From Histoplasma ohiense (taxonomy: Eukaryota; Ascomycota; Eurotiomycetes; Onygenales; Ajellomycetaceae), in the NCBI GenBank assembly GCA_017607445.1, contig JAEVHH010000001.1:1116001-1180000 (forward strand): DNA of 64,000 nt. The letters run 5' to 3'. Below are positions 1 through 12,228 of the stretch, one piece after another. Both the position numbers and the translations under genes were made by a program. The notes beneath the pieces are model-generated. The model was given only the letters and a program-made list of their open reading frames with translations, did not search any database and was not told where the DNA came from. The first letter of the stretch is position 1; the number at the start of each line of letters is the position of its first letter.

Positions 1-899
1 ACACATAAGTTCCTGGACCTAAACCGGCCACTCTTTGGACAACTATGGTATGGTGGTTTCACGAAGGATTTCTATCTACAACAGGTTCACCGCCCACGAC
101 ACTACAAGGGCGGGGAATCCGCTCCCCTGTTTGGGAATTTCCTCGAGCCATTGACGAAGACTGCGTGGTGGATGGTTCCATTGATCTGGTATCCGGCAGC
201 TGCCTACGGAACGGTTGTGGGCTTCACTGGCTTGCAGAATTATACCGTCGGAGCTGCGTACTGGATTCTGGGCGCGTTCCTTTGCACTCTGGTTGAATAT
301 GGCCTGCACCGATTTATTTTCCATATGGAAACGTATGAAGCCCCATGAACTCCCTTCTCCAGCCGCGAATCCTTATCTGGTCGACTTACTAACACGTCGA
401 AAAATAGATATTTGCCTAATAATCGCGTTGGACTGAGTCTACACTTCCTTGCGCACGGTATCCACCACTACCTCCCCATGGACAAATATCGCCTTGTCAT
501 GCCCCCAACACTATTCATCATACTTGCAACACCTTTCTACTATCTCTCAAAATCCGTCTTCTTCTATAACTGGTACGCAGCCTTGACCGTTTTCTCGGGT
601 GGAGTATTCGAATACGTATGCTATGACATGACACATTACTTCCTCCACCATCGCAGGTATGTGTTTAATCCATCATATTGCTGTCCAGAGCAATGCCCAA
701 CTCTCTTTCTATTTTCAACCAAGCTTACGAATTAAATCTTCCCCCCAATAGTCTCCCGTCATACTACAAGCAACTCAAGAAATATCACCTCCAACACCAT
801 TTTGCCGATTACAATAATGGTTTCGGCGTCAGCAGCCGCTTCTGGGACAAAGTATTTGGCACAGAACTCCCGCCTCTCCAGCCCGTTAAGGTCGAATGA
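1..899 (+). CDS. SCS7: Sphingolipid alpha-hydroxylase (fatty acid 2-hydroxylase), 3' part
   Basis: Membrane di-iron hydroxylase of the ER that adds the 2-hydroxyl to the very-long-chain fatty acid of ceramide. The gene runs off the left edge, so the N-terminal cytochrome b5 domain is not in view. Exons are 1-332, 408-656 and 752-899. The first join restores HMETYLPNNRV and the second restores HHRSLPSYYK, both as expected for the family. Histidine-box motifs are visible in order: HRFIFH, HFLAHGIHH, HYFLHHR and YHLQHHF, which supply the metal ligands. Hydrophobic segments lie between the boxes. Both introns use consensus donors (GTATGA, GTATGT), and the first has a TACTAAC branch site. No lesion was seen. 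Family identity is very secure; substrate specificity is inferred from the family. Confidence 0.95.
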
Positions 900-1964
900 A
901 TTCTCAGCCCAGCATATTTAACTTTATTGAAGTCGCGCCCCGTCTATCAGATAGGACAATCATCATCTACACCCCACTCAGAGCCCTACTCAGAACCCTA
1001 GTTTTGGTTACTGGATTTTTTTTTCTCCCTCATTCAGTATCCCCCGTCGCTTACATTCTCTCGGTACATGGATTATGGCTACGAAAGCCAACAAACCGCC
1101 AGCCTCCCGCCGCTTCTTCTCTTTCCCCTCCTTCTTGCTACTTAATTGATATATATGACTATATACCCGTTTCCCCCCAAACACGAAATCCGAAGTCCAG
1201 GCGCGTTTTTACTACGCACGGACGCTGTCCCATTATTTTGTTCGATCTCGCATAGGATAATCATCTTTTTCTCGTTTCTTCTCAATTCCTTTAATTCTTT
1301 TTTGCTTTCTTCTTTCTGTTCTCTCACCTTGTTCGAGCTACTTTTGAATCTCCGATATATTACAATGTGACTGGATCCATCTTTTTTAATGAAACGTTGT
1401 ATCTTATAACTTATAACTGTAAGAATCCTATTTAATGTCCCTCGGGGCTGCCAGCTTTTTTTTTTTTTTTCCCTTATCAACATATGAATTTGAATTTGCT
1501 TGCTTCTAGTAGTTACGGGGGGAGTCTTCGGTCGACATGGCTCTCATAATCGTGCCCCATTCGGTAAGTAGCTTGCCATTTCAGTTTTCGTGGATATCCC
1601 AAGGCTGCTTCTCAGCGATTGCACGATAGCTCAGTAGCATAGCGGTGGCGATCTAAATCACATGATTTATATAGCCGCTGACTGCATCGATGTTTGGACA
1701 CAACGTCTACTCGTCGACGACAACGTCAAAAAACGAAGACGGCATCGAACGGAACCAGCAGTGAAGGTTCATAGCACTACGCTATTCGAAATAACATCGA
1801 AGTATTGTTATAAGAGGGCCTTTAGGGCTTGTTTCTGTTAGCGCTGTAGTTCAAGAAGGGTTCGCTCGCCTAACCCTCTTCGTTGTCCTCTCTAACGCAG
1901 TAAAAGTGAACAATTCTTCCTACCTCCCCTTCCTTCCGACGGTCGTATTCAACCTATCTTCGCC
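900..1964. other. Intergenic region between SCS7 and the RBM39-like gene
   Basis: It should hold the SCS7 3' UTR and the promoter of the downstream splicing factor gene. Pyrimidine-rich tracts are common, including a T run near 1460. No coding ORF with family character was recognised. Confidence 0.6.
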
Positions 1965-3923
1965 ATGTCAGGTATTGATGTCGAGGCTCTTCTTGAGTCT
2001 ACAGCCGCTCCTGCCGCGCCCCCTCACCCACCAGAAGAGACCCCAGACAAAAGCCACGATGAATCAAACGGCTCTCGAAGTGAACGTCGCGACCGCGACC
2101 GCGACCTCGACAGAGAACGCAAGCGCCGAGACAGAAGCCGAGAACGGCGCCATGAAAGAGATGCCGATGGAGACGAGGAAATGAAAAGCCCAAAGAGCGA
2201 TCGCGCAAGTGCTAACGGGAGCAATAGAAGCAGAAAGAGAAGCAGGAGCCGTGATAGTGGCAAACGCCACTCCCGTCGTGACCGCGACGACCCATATCGA
2301 TCGTCCGGCGGAGACTACTATCGCGGGCCTGGCCGAACAACACGCTCCCGCTCTAGATCTCCGTACGACGATAGATACTACAGACCCACCGGCCGCTCCC
2401 GCCGGGACGAGCGTGACGACGATAGACGGTCCAGTAAGCGCGATAGGGATGGACGCAGACGAAGTCCCAGCTCCAGCAGGCGTCGTAGCAGATCTCCTGA
2501 ACCCCAACTTACTGAAGATGAACGCGATAGACGAACCGTTTTTGTGCAGCAACTCGCAGCCCGCTTGAGAACGAAAGAGCTCATTGCCTTCTTCGAGAAA
2601 GTTGGCCCCGTCAAGGAAGCTCAGATTGTAAAGGATCGCGTGAGCGGGAGATCGAAAGGGTGAGTATCCCGCAACACTCTTGTTGATTTATATTTTCTAA
2701 AATGTCCCTGCTAATTCTCCATTCAGCGTCGGTTATGTCGAATTCAAGAATGAAGAATCGGTCCCACTTGCCATTCAGCTTACTGGCCAAAAGCTTCTAG
2801 GGATTCCCATTATTGCTCAACTAACCGAAGCCGAGAAAAACAGACAGGCCCGCAATCCCGAGGCCAACGTTAGTGGAAATCAAAATTCGATTCCGTTCCA
2901 CAGGCTGTATGTTGGTAACATCCATTTCAGCATCACTGAAAGCGATTTGCAGAAAGTGTTCGAGCCATTTGGCGAGCTTGATTTTGTCCAGCTACAAAAG
3001 GAAGAAGGGGGTCGTAGCAGGGGCTATGGCTTCGTCCAGTATGTTTATTCCATCCCCAATCTTTCGTCAAGTTCTGTGTCCCTTTGTTAACAAATGTTTC
3101 ATAGGTTCCGCGACCCAAACCAAGCTCGAGAAGCTTTAGAAAAAATGAATGGATTCGACCTTGCTGGTCGCCCAATTCGGGTTGGTCTTGGTAATGATAA
3201 GTTCACCCCTGAATCGACCGCCAATTTATTGCAGCGATTCCAGGGACAGGGTGCCCATCATAACTTTCAGGGTTCGCTATTCTCTGGCCACGGCGGCCGT
3301 GGTGCCCAAGCCGGTGGCTCCGGCCACTTTGATCGAGCTGGAGGCAGAGACAATGACAAGGCGGCGGGCGGTGCCAGCGCCCTAGATGACACCGATGTTG
3401 CCGGTGTGAACTTCAACAATTATAGCAGAGATGCATTGATGAGGAAACTTGCGAGAACAGATGAACCTGCTGTCGAGCCGACCCCAGACGAAAAGCGTAA
3501 AGTCCCCAAACCGCAAGTAAATGCTAAGCCGCTTCCCGTGAGCGTGAACATGGCAAGCAGATGTGTTTTGCTCAGAAATATGTTTGACCCTGCTGAGTAC
3601 GTTTCCAACCCCTCATTACATGCTTTAATATATATATATCTATATATGCTTACTGTTCGTTTAGGGAAGAGGGTGAATCCTGGATTAAAGAGTTGGAGGA
3701 CGACGTCCGCGCTGAGTGCGAAGATAAATATGGCCACGTTGTTCACATTGCACTAGATCCGAATACCCAAGGAGATATATATCTCAAGTTTGACCGAGTC
3801 CAAGGCGGCGAGAATGCCATCAAGGGTTTGAACGGGCGATTTTTCGGAGGGAGACAGATCAGCGCGCAGCCGGTGGTTGACGCGGTTTACAGCAGCCTCT
3901 TTACCCGTTCCAAAGCGATCTGA
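1965..3923 (+). CDS. rsd1: RBM39/CAPER-like RS-domain splicing factor
   Basis: Nuclear SR-like RNA-binding protein with the layout of human RBM39/CAPER alpha and fission yeast Rsd1, which link U2AF-type recognition to splicing. Exons are 1965-2659, 2727-3038, 3105-3596 and 3665-3923, giving 585 residues. Residues about 30-185 are rich in Arg, Ser, Asp and Glu (RS domain). RRM1 follows with RTVFVQQL and SKGVGYVEF as RNP2 and RNP1. RRM2 has HRLYVGNIHF and SRGYGFVQF. A Gly-rich linker leads to a C-terminal UHM-like RRM with CVLLRNMFDPAEEEGESW, the sequence typical of this family. All three introns interrupt codons after the second base, and the RNP1 motifs are restored exactly by splicing. The start ATG at 1965 is the first in frame with the conserved MSGIDVEALL opening. 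Intact. Confidence 0.95.
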
Positions 3924-5119
3924 GCTTAGTCGCTTACAGAGATACTAGGTCAAAACTGAAAAGAAAACTGAAAAACGAAAAAGCATAAATGAAATGGAAA
4001 TTAAAACGGAGGCTAGGTATGTTTTCAGAAAGAGCCTTTGACACTTTTGTCTAGGGCCGTCGACCTTTGTGTCTTCCCATTTCCAAACACTATTCCCCCC
4101 GAACGCGAACGAGCGTGAAACCCTTTATGGTGCTTTCTAAGATGGGGCGAGGATATTATTCCAACAGTGGTATGTGTTGTGTCTTTTTGCGAGTACATAC
4201 TTTTGCTTTTTTATTGTGTCATTGATTTAAATATTTCCTGCTCCCGCAGAATGCAGTAGCTAGCTAGAAGAATCTTCAACCTAGGTCGTTAAACAATTTA
4301 CAATATTTCATATTGCTTTATTTCCTATCCATATCCCTCCAACTTCTGTCCCTGTCTAACCCTCCTATCGCCAGTGAAGACATTCGACATTTGACGTTTC
4401 TCAATGGCTCCTCTCCTTCGGGACTTCTGTTTCTTGACCATAGCCACCACGTATCGCGATGTTCTTATCTGGTTTTCTAGCTCATAATGTGCCTGGCTCT
4501 TCTTCTCCTGGCATCTATATGTTGTCCTCGGGTGCTATGACTATCTGTTCTCTAAACCTGCTTTCTAGGGCATTTCCTTAGTTATATAAAACTCTAACTG
4601 GATATCAATGAATTCCCTTTTCTTGTCAACTCCGCGGTGAGTATGTGGCTCGTTCTCCACGCCATCCATCTGATATATCATGGCATTATTACTTTCATGT
4701 TGGAATACAATCACTCAATGCGGTTGATGCGCAGCTAATAATATTTCGTTAATCAATTACTTTTCTCACAACAAACAACACGGATCTGTCATTCTTCTGT
4801 GAATGACTGATCTTTTTTCTTTCATACTGTTTCTCATCCCAAATCTTCTTTGATATCTTATTTGCCACTGATCTGACCTTGTTACTTCCACTGTGATTTC
4901 AATCACAACTTTTGACTGGGACAACTAGTCAATCCATCTCACTGCCAATATAGCTGTACCTTTTCACAATACAGAGTGAGTTTTGTCTTCGGAAGTGTGG
5001 TTTGGACCAAGAACCCTTCTCTCCCATCTCTCCTTTGCCCACCGCCGATTTCATTTCTTCAACCTCTTTATCCCCGCGCACGTTTGCGTGTCAATTCTGA
5101 CCAGGGATGCCAATCGACC
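3924..5119. other. Intergenic region upstream of the coiled-coil protein gene
   Basis: AT-rich, pyrimidine-heavy sequence with no recognisable gene. It probably includes a long 5' leader, since the frame of the next gene is open from 4976 although the likely start is at 5120. Confidence 0.55.
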
Positions 5120-6728
5120 ATGGGGAACACTGCTGACTCTCTCAGTCAACTAATAAGCTTCCCACTTGTCCAGCCAGAGCAGATGATGGGGCCCCAACAC
5201 CCCTATCTGACACCCTACGCAATTGGGCCATACCAGGCAGAGACCTATGATTCTCTGCGGTATCACATCAATCGACTCCAGGGGATTCTCAGCGCCACAG
5301 AAACAGATTTACAGCAAACCAAAGGTAAACTTGAGGAAGCCCGTGCCGCAGCCCAGCGTGACCGCGACGTGATTCGCAAGATGGAGAATCGAATTGCCGA
5401 GCTAGAAGACACCGTTAGCAAGCAGAAGTCAACAATAAGCACCCAGAGCAAGACGATTTCTTCCACCGTAAAGTCCCAGCATCGCGCTCTGTCTTTCAGC
5501 TTCACCACTCCGCAGCACCATTGGACGAACGGCCAGGAAGCGACTCGCGTCTCCCGTTATCAACACGTCTTTAATAACCCGCCTCCGAAATTTGGGCTTG
5601 GGGATCCAGTCACCCCTATCTCTGCAGGAAATCAGGCTACTAATGTCACAAGTGGCGCCAGTTCTACTGCAAAATCTACTACCATGTCTGCGATCGATCG
5701 TCTGAATGCGTTTGTACCCCCTATCGGGCCCAAGGCTGCTGCGGAGGAGAAAGCCATCCCCCTATCCTCCCTGCCCAGGAACCCGCCGGAAGGTATGATG
5801 ATCATGGAGGAGACCAACTTGAGTGCCATGGACTTTGGCTACAAGTTTCATTCCCTATTCCAAAAATCAGAGGCATTTGGACAGCTGTATATCAACTCAT
5901 CAAGCGAGCACCCAGATAACGCGATTGATTCTGACACCATGGCGCACCTGATTCTGGCTTCCCATCCAGACTCAGTATCCGGCCTTCTGGCAGATCCAAC
6001 GACGCGCTTCGTTCTCCTGGTCAAAGCGATCAACGTTTTTCTTATCAGCAAGGTGCTTCGCATGGGTGTCGTTATCGGCTTCGATTCCACTGCAGACTCT
6101 GAGATCGGCCAGATGATGTCGCTCTTGTATCCAGGTACGTTTTCCACTTGTTTTCGCGTTCTCCCCTGTCTCCCCTCTCCTCTGCCACAAGCTCGCCCTT
6201 CCCCTTAACAATTATTGAATGACATATTGCATCGCAGACGCCCCCACTACGGTCCGTGCCCTCCTCTACGAAGCCATGCGCCGCCAAGTCAACCGCATCC
6301 GCAACAAACCCCTCTTCACAAACTTCTACAACAAGCGCAAAAACGAGCACGCAACGGCTCTCTTCCGCCTCCTCTCGCCCCTCGTGCAGCGCAACCACCC
6401 AAAAATCTGGACCGACTTCGTCGCCATCATCGAAGAAGCGCACAATCTCGCCCTGACCATGTTCTCCGGCCCGTACGAATTCCAGCTCCACTTCGCGGAA
6501 GTCGGCGACCTGTTCGACGCGCATTCGATGTTCAATCGCGATGCGACGCTGGTTCGCAGCGGCGGCGGCGTTGGCGATCCGCAGACGCTGATGAGGAAAT
6601 GCCACCGCGTGAAGCTGGGCGTTACGCCGACGATTTGGTTTCGGAATAATTCTGTACCAATGAATGAGCCGCTGCAGATTGTCAATATGGGCCATGTTAT
6701 GCTTTCGCCAATGGCGGTGAATGGGTAG
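5120..6728 (+). CDS. Conserved fungal coiled-coil protein of unknown function
   Basis: I do not recognise a named family. Exons are 5120-6134 and 6238-6728, giving 501 residues. The join creates LLYPDAPTTVRALLYEAM. The N-terminal part has a heptad-rich segment (about residues 48-115, rich in Glu, Lys, Gln and Arg) likely to form a coiled coil. A low-complexity Ser/Thr/Ala linker follows. The C-terminal 250 residues are a compact domain with many aromatic residues (for example LFTNFYNKRKNEHATALFR and IWTDFVAIIEEAHNLALTMF) that looks globular and helical. The frame is open 48 codons upstream of the chosen ATG. I prefer 5120 because the upstream stretch is Pro/Leu-rich and resembles translated UTR. 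No signal peptide or membrane segment is seen. A scaffold or regulatory role is only a guess. Confidence 0.8.
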
Positions 6729-8004
6729 GATGAACTGCTGCTGCTGCTACTGCTGCTGCTGCTGCATTAAGCTGTGGCCGGGCTTCAGGGTCTCGAATTT
6801 TGTCGGCCATCCTGTGAGATCTTCGGTTCTGTGGAACGGATGTGTTGTTTGGCAACTTATCCTTGGATCGGATCTGGAGCCATCTTGAAGTGCCTGGTTA
6901 GATGTGTCGAAGAGTTGGTCCCGTCTTAAAGGAGTATTGTGGTGCATGGGGATTTTGGTTTTTTCTTTTTTTTCCTCCATCGTTTTTTGTTCGATACTTT
7001 TTCATTTCATGCCTCCTTGTCTCTGCCAAACTTGCAGGAATTGGTCTCTTCGTTCGTTGCAAATATGGATTCGACATGGATGTAGTTTTCCATCTGTATT
7101 CGCCGTTGGTGTGCTGATATTTCAGGTCTACCCCTTTGCTTATGTATTTCATTCTGCTCTCCTTTCTTCTGGTTATCATTTTGAGGTCTGATATTTCGAG
7201 CCCAAGGCTGCTAGTAGCGATGTATGATGATGGAGCTATTCCCCGACTAATGTGTTCACCGTTTCCCCCGCATGGGTTGGATGCCTTTTCCCCTGTTATG
7301 ATCAAGCCATGATTTTTCATGCTCAGCCTGACTGGCGCAAATGATTGTACAGCACCATTTGAAATTCGAGTTGCAGTAATTCGAGGCCTTCCGTGTTTGA
7401 TACTTCTTGTTGAGTTTGCTGTCAAAATCACCCCCACCTGGTCATGATTCCTTGTATATGGGTGGGATCCGTAGCTTTAGGAAGCAAATAGTGGATTTAA
7501 TAAGAATACAGTCCGGTAACAATGGCCAGTTTTAGTGATCTCGAACTTCCCACGTTTCTTTCCCCCACTTCTTGCTCTCTTATCCTCCAAGTAGCCTTTG
7601 AGTGGAGATATTCGCCCCTGTTGCTCCAGCCAACAGCCAGCCAGGCCTTGCAGTGATACCGTTGCTTTGTTGTGACATGGGCCAAGGTTAACCGGCTCTT
7701 GGTTTGTTGGGCAGATTGTTCTTGGCTTCAATTTTTCTTTTTTCTTTTCCACACAGGTTTGAGGGCTTGGTCGATATTAAGGATGTAGCGTCTTCACTAA
7801 CTAAATAAATATTATAACTATTTAACTCCATCACGTTGCAACTTCGAGTTCTTGATTCCGAGCGAAACTGGCCACTAGCACTCGTGTCCGTTGTCATTAC
7901 TCCGTACTGTTGACGTTAATAATTGATAAAAAGTCCCCGAGCTTGCCGCATCTCCTCGCTTTATCTTTACGCCGTGTATCCTCGCCGTCGATGTCTTTGC
8001 TCAA
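6729..8004. other. Intergenic region with a short (CTG)n tract
   Basis: Starts with an imperfect CTG microsatellite at 6734-6764, just after the stop codon. The rest should be the 3' UTR of the upstream gene and the promoter and leader of the PP2C gene. No gene was recognised in it. Confidence 0.55.
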
Positions 8005-8008
8005 ATGA
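7991..8008 (+). promoter_or_regulatory. Five-codon uORF overlapping the PP2C start codon
   Basis: ATG TCT TTG CTC AAA TGA encodes MSLLK. Its stop codon overlaps the proposed main start (8005-8007) in the arrangement AAATGA. If the leader includes position 7991, ribosomes finishing the uORF would be at the main AUG, so re-initiation could set translation. This depends on the transcription start, which cannot be seen. Confidence 0.4.
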
Positions 8009-10092
8009 ACTCTGGTGCAGTAAAGCGTGCTACCGTTCGTGCTTGGACGCTGACTGATAGCTACAGTACGTTAGAAATGCTAAATATGTTCCCTGCGTTT
8101 CCTTCATTTTCCTACATTTGCGAAATTAGTTTACAAAAAGAGGGCATGGCAGCTCTGAAGAAAGATGCCTGCTAACCCGCACGGCGCTCAAATTCAGGCT
8201 TCATCGCGACTTTCCTACGTCGTCACCACAGCACCAATGCTGAGCACCAACAACACCAACCTCAACTTCAGGCGCAATCTCAGCTCCAGCAGCCCCAGCA
8301 GCCCCAGCAGCCGACCCCGCAGTACAGCCAACGACGACAGCAGCATGATGGAGCCTACGGCAGCTCCAGCCGTCACTTTCACGACTACTTCGTAACCCAC
8401 CTCCCCTCCTCCTCTCTACACCCCGACTCCCGCGCTTCTCGAGGGCCTCACCATAAACTACCCCGGTCAGCTTCGACACCGCACACTGCTAGTAACACAC
8501 GGGGCCCATCCCCGGCCACCGTGCAGCCACCCATCGGTATCTCGCGCGAAACAACCGTCGTCCGCATCCCGCTGCGCAGCGCAAAACACCATTTCGGCGT
8601 CAACGTTGCGCGGGGAACACGACCCACGAACGAAGATACATATCAAGCCGGAGTGATTGATATACCAGCCTTTGCGCGACGGGCTCCACGGTCGTTGACG
8701 ATTGGCGCACGGTCTGCTGCGGCTGCGGCAGCTAGAGGGGCGACTGTTACCGGTGGAGGGGCGGGTAAGGAGAAGGGAGAAGTGGACGACCAGAATCAAG
8801 CGGCGGAGAGTGCGAGTGGGGACCCGCAGGTGTTTTACTTTGGAGTGTTTGACGGACATGGTGGGAGTGAGTGTAGTGAGTTTCTGAGGGATTATTTGCA
8901 TGAGTATGTGCAGGATGCGGCTGTGGCGTTTGAGATGCAATCGAGTTTGAAGCGAGAGGTTGAGATTGGGACGAGAGAGCCAGAGAGGGGCCTTCATAGC
9001 CCTGGTGAAAGGATCAAGGGGGGAACGGAGGATCGTGGTAGGGGTTCAATACACAGCACCAAGGAGAGAGAGTCATTACATCTCCAAGGTGACCTGCCGA
9101 TTATCCAGCGGGCTAATAGACAGAAAATCGACGAGCTGGAAAAAGAATTGGTGCTCAACTGGCGACATCTAGTAGGGGGCTACTACCGACGATTCCGCCC
9201 ATCGCATTTCTACAATGGTGAGCACCACTCATCCAGAACCGCTTCTCACCATACCACAGCATCCCCACATGGCGGCGCTACGATCGAAGAACTACTTGAA
9301 TACGCCTTTCTAAAGGCAGATTTCGACTTCGTTTCCACCCAAGCCGCCAAGAAAGATGAAAACGATCTCGTCCACGCCGAAAAACCCCTCAACGAAGCCG
9401 ACATCCTGCACAGCCCGAGCAGGCCCCGGCACCCTGTCATTGGCGGACCCCATCGCTTCAAAGGCGGCAGCACAGCCAGTATCGCCATGATTTCCACCCC
9501 TAGCCCAATGCCATTCTGGCATCCGTCGACCCCTTCCTCGCTCATCGTTTCCCACGTCGGCGACACCCGTATCCTTCTCTGCTCCACCGCAACCGGCCTC
9601 GCCATCCCGCTCACGACAGACCACCACCCATCCGCTCCGATCGAAGGTAGGCGACTACGCCGCTACGCAGCAACGTTCGTCACGGACTCTTTCGGCCAGG
9701 AGCGCATGAGCGGGCTTGCCAACACGCGCGCGTTCGGAGACATGCAATCCAAGCGCATCGGGGTCTCTGCGGAACCGGAGCTGCGGCGCGTGGAGATGGG
9801 TCCAGCCGAGTATTCATTCTTGGTGCTGATGACGGACGGGGTGAGCGGGGCGATGTCTGATCAAGAGGTGGTGGATGTGATCAAGGAGGCGCGGACGCCC
9901 GACGAGGGGGCCAGGGATGTTGTCGGGTTTGCGACGGAGGTGGGAGTTGATGGGGACAATGCGACTTGTCTTGTTATTAGGCTTGGTGGTTGGGAGAGGA
10001 GAATTGAAGGGGGATTGGGGAGTATGGGAACGAAAGAGGCGAGGGTGTGGAGGAGGCAGGAGGCGACGGATCCGAGGCAGCGGCGGAGATAA
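8005..10092 (+). CDS. PTC6: Mitochondrial PP2C-type protein phosphatase
   Basis: Mn/Mg-dependent Ser/Thr phosphatase. The two-exon model is 8005-8065 and 8198-10092 (651 residues), with a GTACGT donor and a CTAAC branch site 21 nt before the acceptor. The N-terminus is basic and ends in FLRRHHSTNA, a typical mitochondrial presequence, followed by a Gln/Pro-rich linker. PP2C motifs appear in order: GTRPTNEDTY, FGVFDGHGGSE, GGSTASIAMI, SHVGDTRILLC, LANTRAFGDMQSK, LMTDGVSGAM and DNATCLVIRL. The metal-binding Asp residues are all present, so the enzyme should be active. A long insert separates the second and third motifs. Yeast Ptc6 is mitochondrial and acts in mitophagy and on pyruvate dehydrogenase; transfer of those roles is inference. 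The in-frame GTG at 8521 is not the start, because coding sequence clearly continues upstream. Confidence 0.88.
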
Positions 10093-10758
10093 GGGGATTT
10101 TCTTGAATTGGATTTGGTTACTATGGATGCGTTTTTATTGAGATATAGCGATGGGGGATCCTCATGTGTTCTATGCTTCATATGCCCTTTTTGTGTTGGG
10201 TCTTTTCGGGCTCTTAGGCGGATTTCACTTCATTCTCATATATCTTTTGTATCAAGACGTCATGAGGACAAGTCTATATCCTGGGATACAGATATCTAAC
10301 GACTATAAAAAGTGCGATAGCCTATTAATTTATAATAAAATATACAAGACAAACTACTTAGATATACGAATGCCCTTCCGTTCATTGAGCTCTGCCCTTC
10401 AGTCCCTGGATCATTCCCGAGGTCGTTTTCCCAGGATACTATCACGAGACATCCCGATGTCGGAGGGCGGGGCCGAGGGGCAGCTGTTGTTCGGGCCGCG
10501 ATTTGTCTTTTCTCGCAGCAGCATCCAGCAACAGCATCCAGCAACAGCATCCAGCAACAGCATCCAGCAGCATCATCCAGCGTCGAACAGCGGCTGTATC
10601 ACACACTGTTACTGCTCCTCAGCCCATTGCTTCTTAGAGACGCGCTATCTCTGCTCTCAATTGCCGTTTGTTTCAGTAGATCTATCTAGGAAGCACCCGC
10701 CCGACCCTGTCCATAGCGGGACAAACAATTTGACACCTATATATCCCCAACATTCGTT
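10093..10758. other. LEU2 upstream region
   Basis: Region between the PP2C stop and the LEU2 start. It contains a 13-bp tandem repeat (annotated separately) and ends in an AT-rich stretch just before the ATG. I looked for a Leu3-type CCGG-N4-CCGG site and did not find one. Confidence 0.5.
10519..10582 (+). repeat. 13-bp tandem repeat upstream of LEU2
   Basis: Three identical copies of CAGCATCCAGCAA (10519-10557), then CAGCATCCAGCAG and a partial CATCATCCAGCG. It lies about 180-240 bp before the LEU2 start codon, in the presumed promoter or leader. Confidence 0.9.
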
Positions 10759-12228
10759 ATGGGGAAATACAATATTGTCGTCTTTGCTGGCGACTATTGT
10801 GGCCCAGAGGTAGGGGGGATTGACTCCTTGAACTTGTCATTGCACAAAAAATATGCTATGCAGTAACTAATTGATATTTGGTTAAATAGGTGATTGCGGA
10901 AGCTATTAAGGTGCGCACAGAAGGCATCCTGTTTATCTAGTTCACTCCTGAAGTATTAGAACCGATGTGCAGCTTGGGGATACGTTCTAGTTACGAGACT
11001 ACTAAATATGTGACCCATGTGCTCATCATATCTACATACTCTGTTGTAGGCCCTCCGTGTCGTTGAGAAAAAGAGACCCGACATTGAATTCAATTTCCAC
11101 GACCATTTGCTTGGAGGAGTCAGTATGGCCACTCCCCCTAATTGTGCTATTGACAGAGTGCTAACTGGGTCATTCCTGTATCGATATATAGGCCGCCATT
11201 GATGCGGCGGGAACAGCTCTAACAGACGAAGCGCTAAATGCTGCTAAAAGCGCAGACGCCGTCATCCTAGGAGCAGTAGGAGGACCTGTATGCAGCATCT
11301 ATCTCCAATAATACACTGTCTCCGCGTATTGGAGACAGAAAAGAAACAAAGCTTAACTCAGTTGATCCAGAAATGGGGCACCGGTGCCGTCCGCCCAGAA
11401 CAGGGAATTCTCCGCCTCCGCAAAGAAATGGGCACCTTCGGCAATCTGCGACCCTGTAACTTCGCCGCGCCTTCCCTAGTCGACATCTCCCCCTTAAAGG
11501 CCGAGGTATGCCGCGACGTCAACTTCAACATCATCCGCGAGCTGACGGGCGGTATCTACTTTGGCGATCGCCGCGAGGACAACGGCGATGGCCACGCGCT
11601 TGATACGGAGCCATACTCGCGTGCGGAAATCGAGCGCATCGCCCGTCTCGCGGGCCACTTGGCGCTGCAGCATGACCCGCCGCTGCCCGTGTGGAGCTTG
11701 GATAAGGCCAACGTACTCGCGACAAGCAGGCTGTGGCGCAAAGTGGTAACGGAGGTTATGGACAAGGAGTTCCCGCAGGTGAAGTACGGGCATCAGCTGA
11801 TCGACAGCGCGGCGATGCTGATGGTGAAGGACCCGCGGAAGTTGAATGGCATCATCGTCACGAGCAACCTGTTCGGCGACATCATCTCTGACGAAGCGAG
11901 TGTCATCCCGGGCTCGTTGGGGCTGCTGCCCAGTGCGAGTCTGAGCGGCATTCCGGACGGGAAGAGCAGGGTCAATGGCATCTATGAACCCATCCACGGC
12001 TCCGCGCCGGATATCGCGGGCAAGGGCATCGTCAATCCTATCGCTGCCATTCTCTCCATGGCTATGATGTTGCAATACTCCCTCAACCGGCCTGAAGAAG
12101 CCACCGCTATCGAGACTGCTGTGAGGAATGTCATTGAGTCTGGTGTCCGGACGGGTGATATTGGCGGTAAAGCTACCACGAAGGAGGTGGGCGATGCGGT
12201 CGCTGCGGAGTTGGAGAAGATCTTGTAG
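10759..12228 (+). CDS. LEU2: 3-isopropylmalate dehydrogenase
   Basis: Oxidatively decarboxylates 3-isopropylmalate with NAD+ in the third step of leucine biosynthesis. Five exons: 10759-10809, 10890-10910, 11050-11118, 11192-11287 and 11371-12228, giving 364 residues, the usual length. All four introns fall between codons. Exon 2 is only 21 nt (VIAEAIK). Signatures seen: VVFAGDYCGPEV at the N-terminus, ADAVILGAVGGPKWGTG, the substrate-binding RELTGGIYFG, NLFGDIISDEASVIPGSLG with the metal-binding Asp residues, and the NAD-binding GIYEPIHGSAPDIAGKGI. Relative to close homologues the sequence has FAGDYCGPEV where FGGDHCGPEV is common, a conservative change. The gene looks intact and functional. 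It faces DOC1 tail to tail. Confidence 0.95.

Noticed and set aside
1621..1700. tRNA-like GCACGATAGCTCAGTAGC stretch
   Set aside because: No matching acceptor stem, anticodon arm or T-loop (GGTTCGA) follows.
8521..10092. Treating the GTG at 8521 as the PP2C start
   Set aside because: Coding sequence in the same frame continues upstream with a mitochondrial presequence and a well-formed intron to an ATG at 8005.
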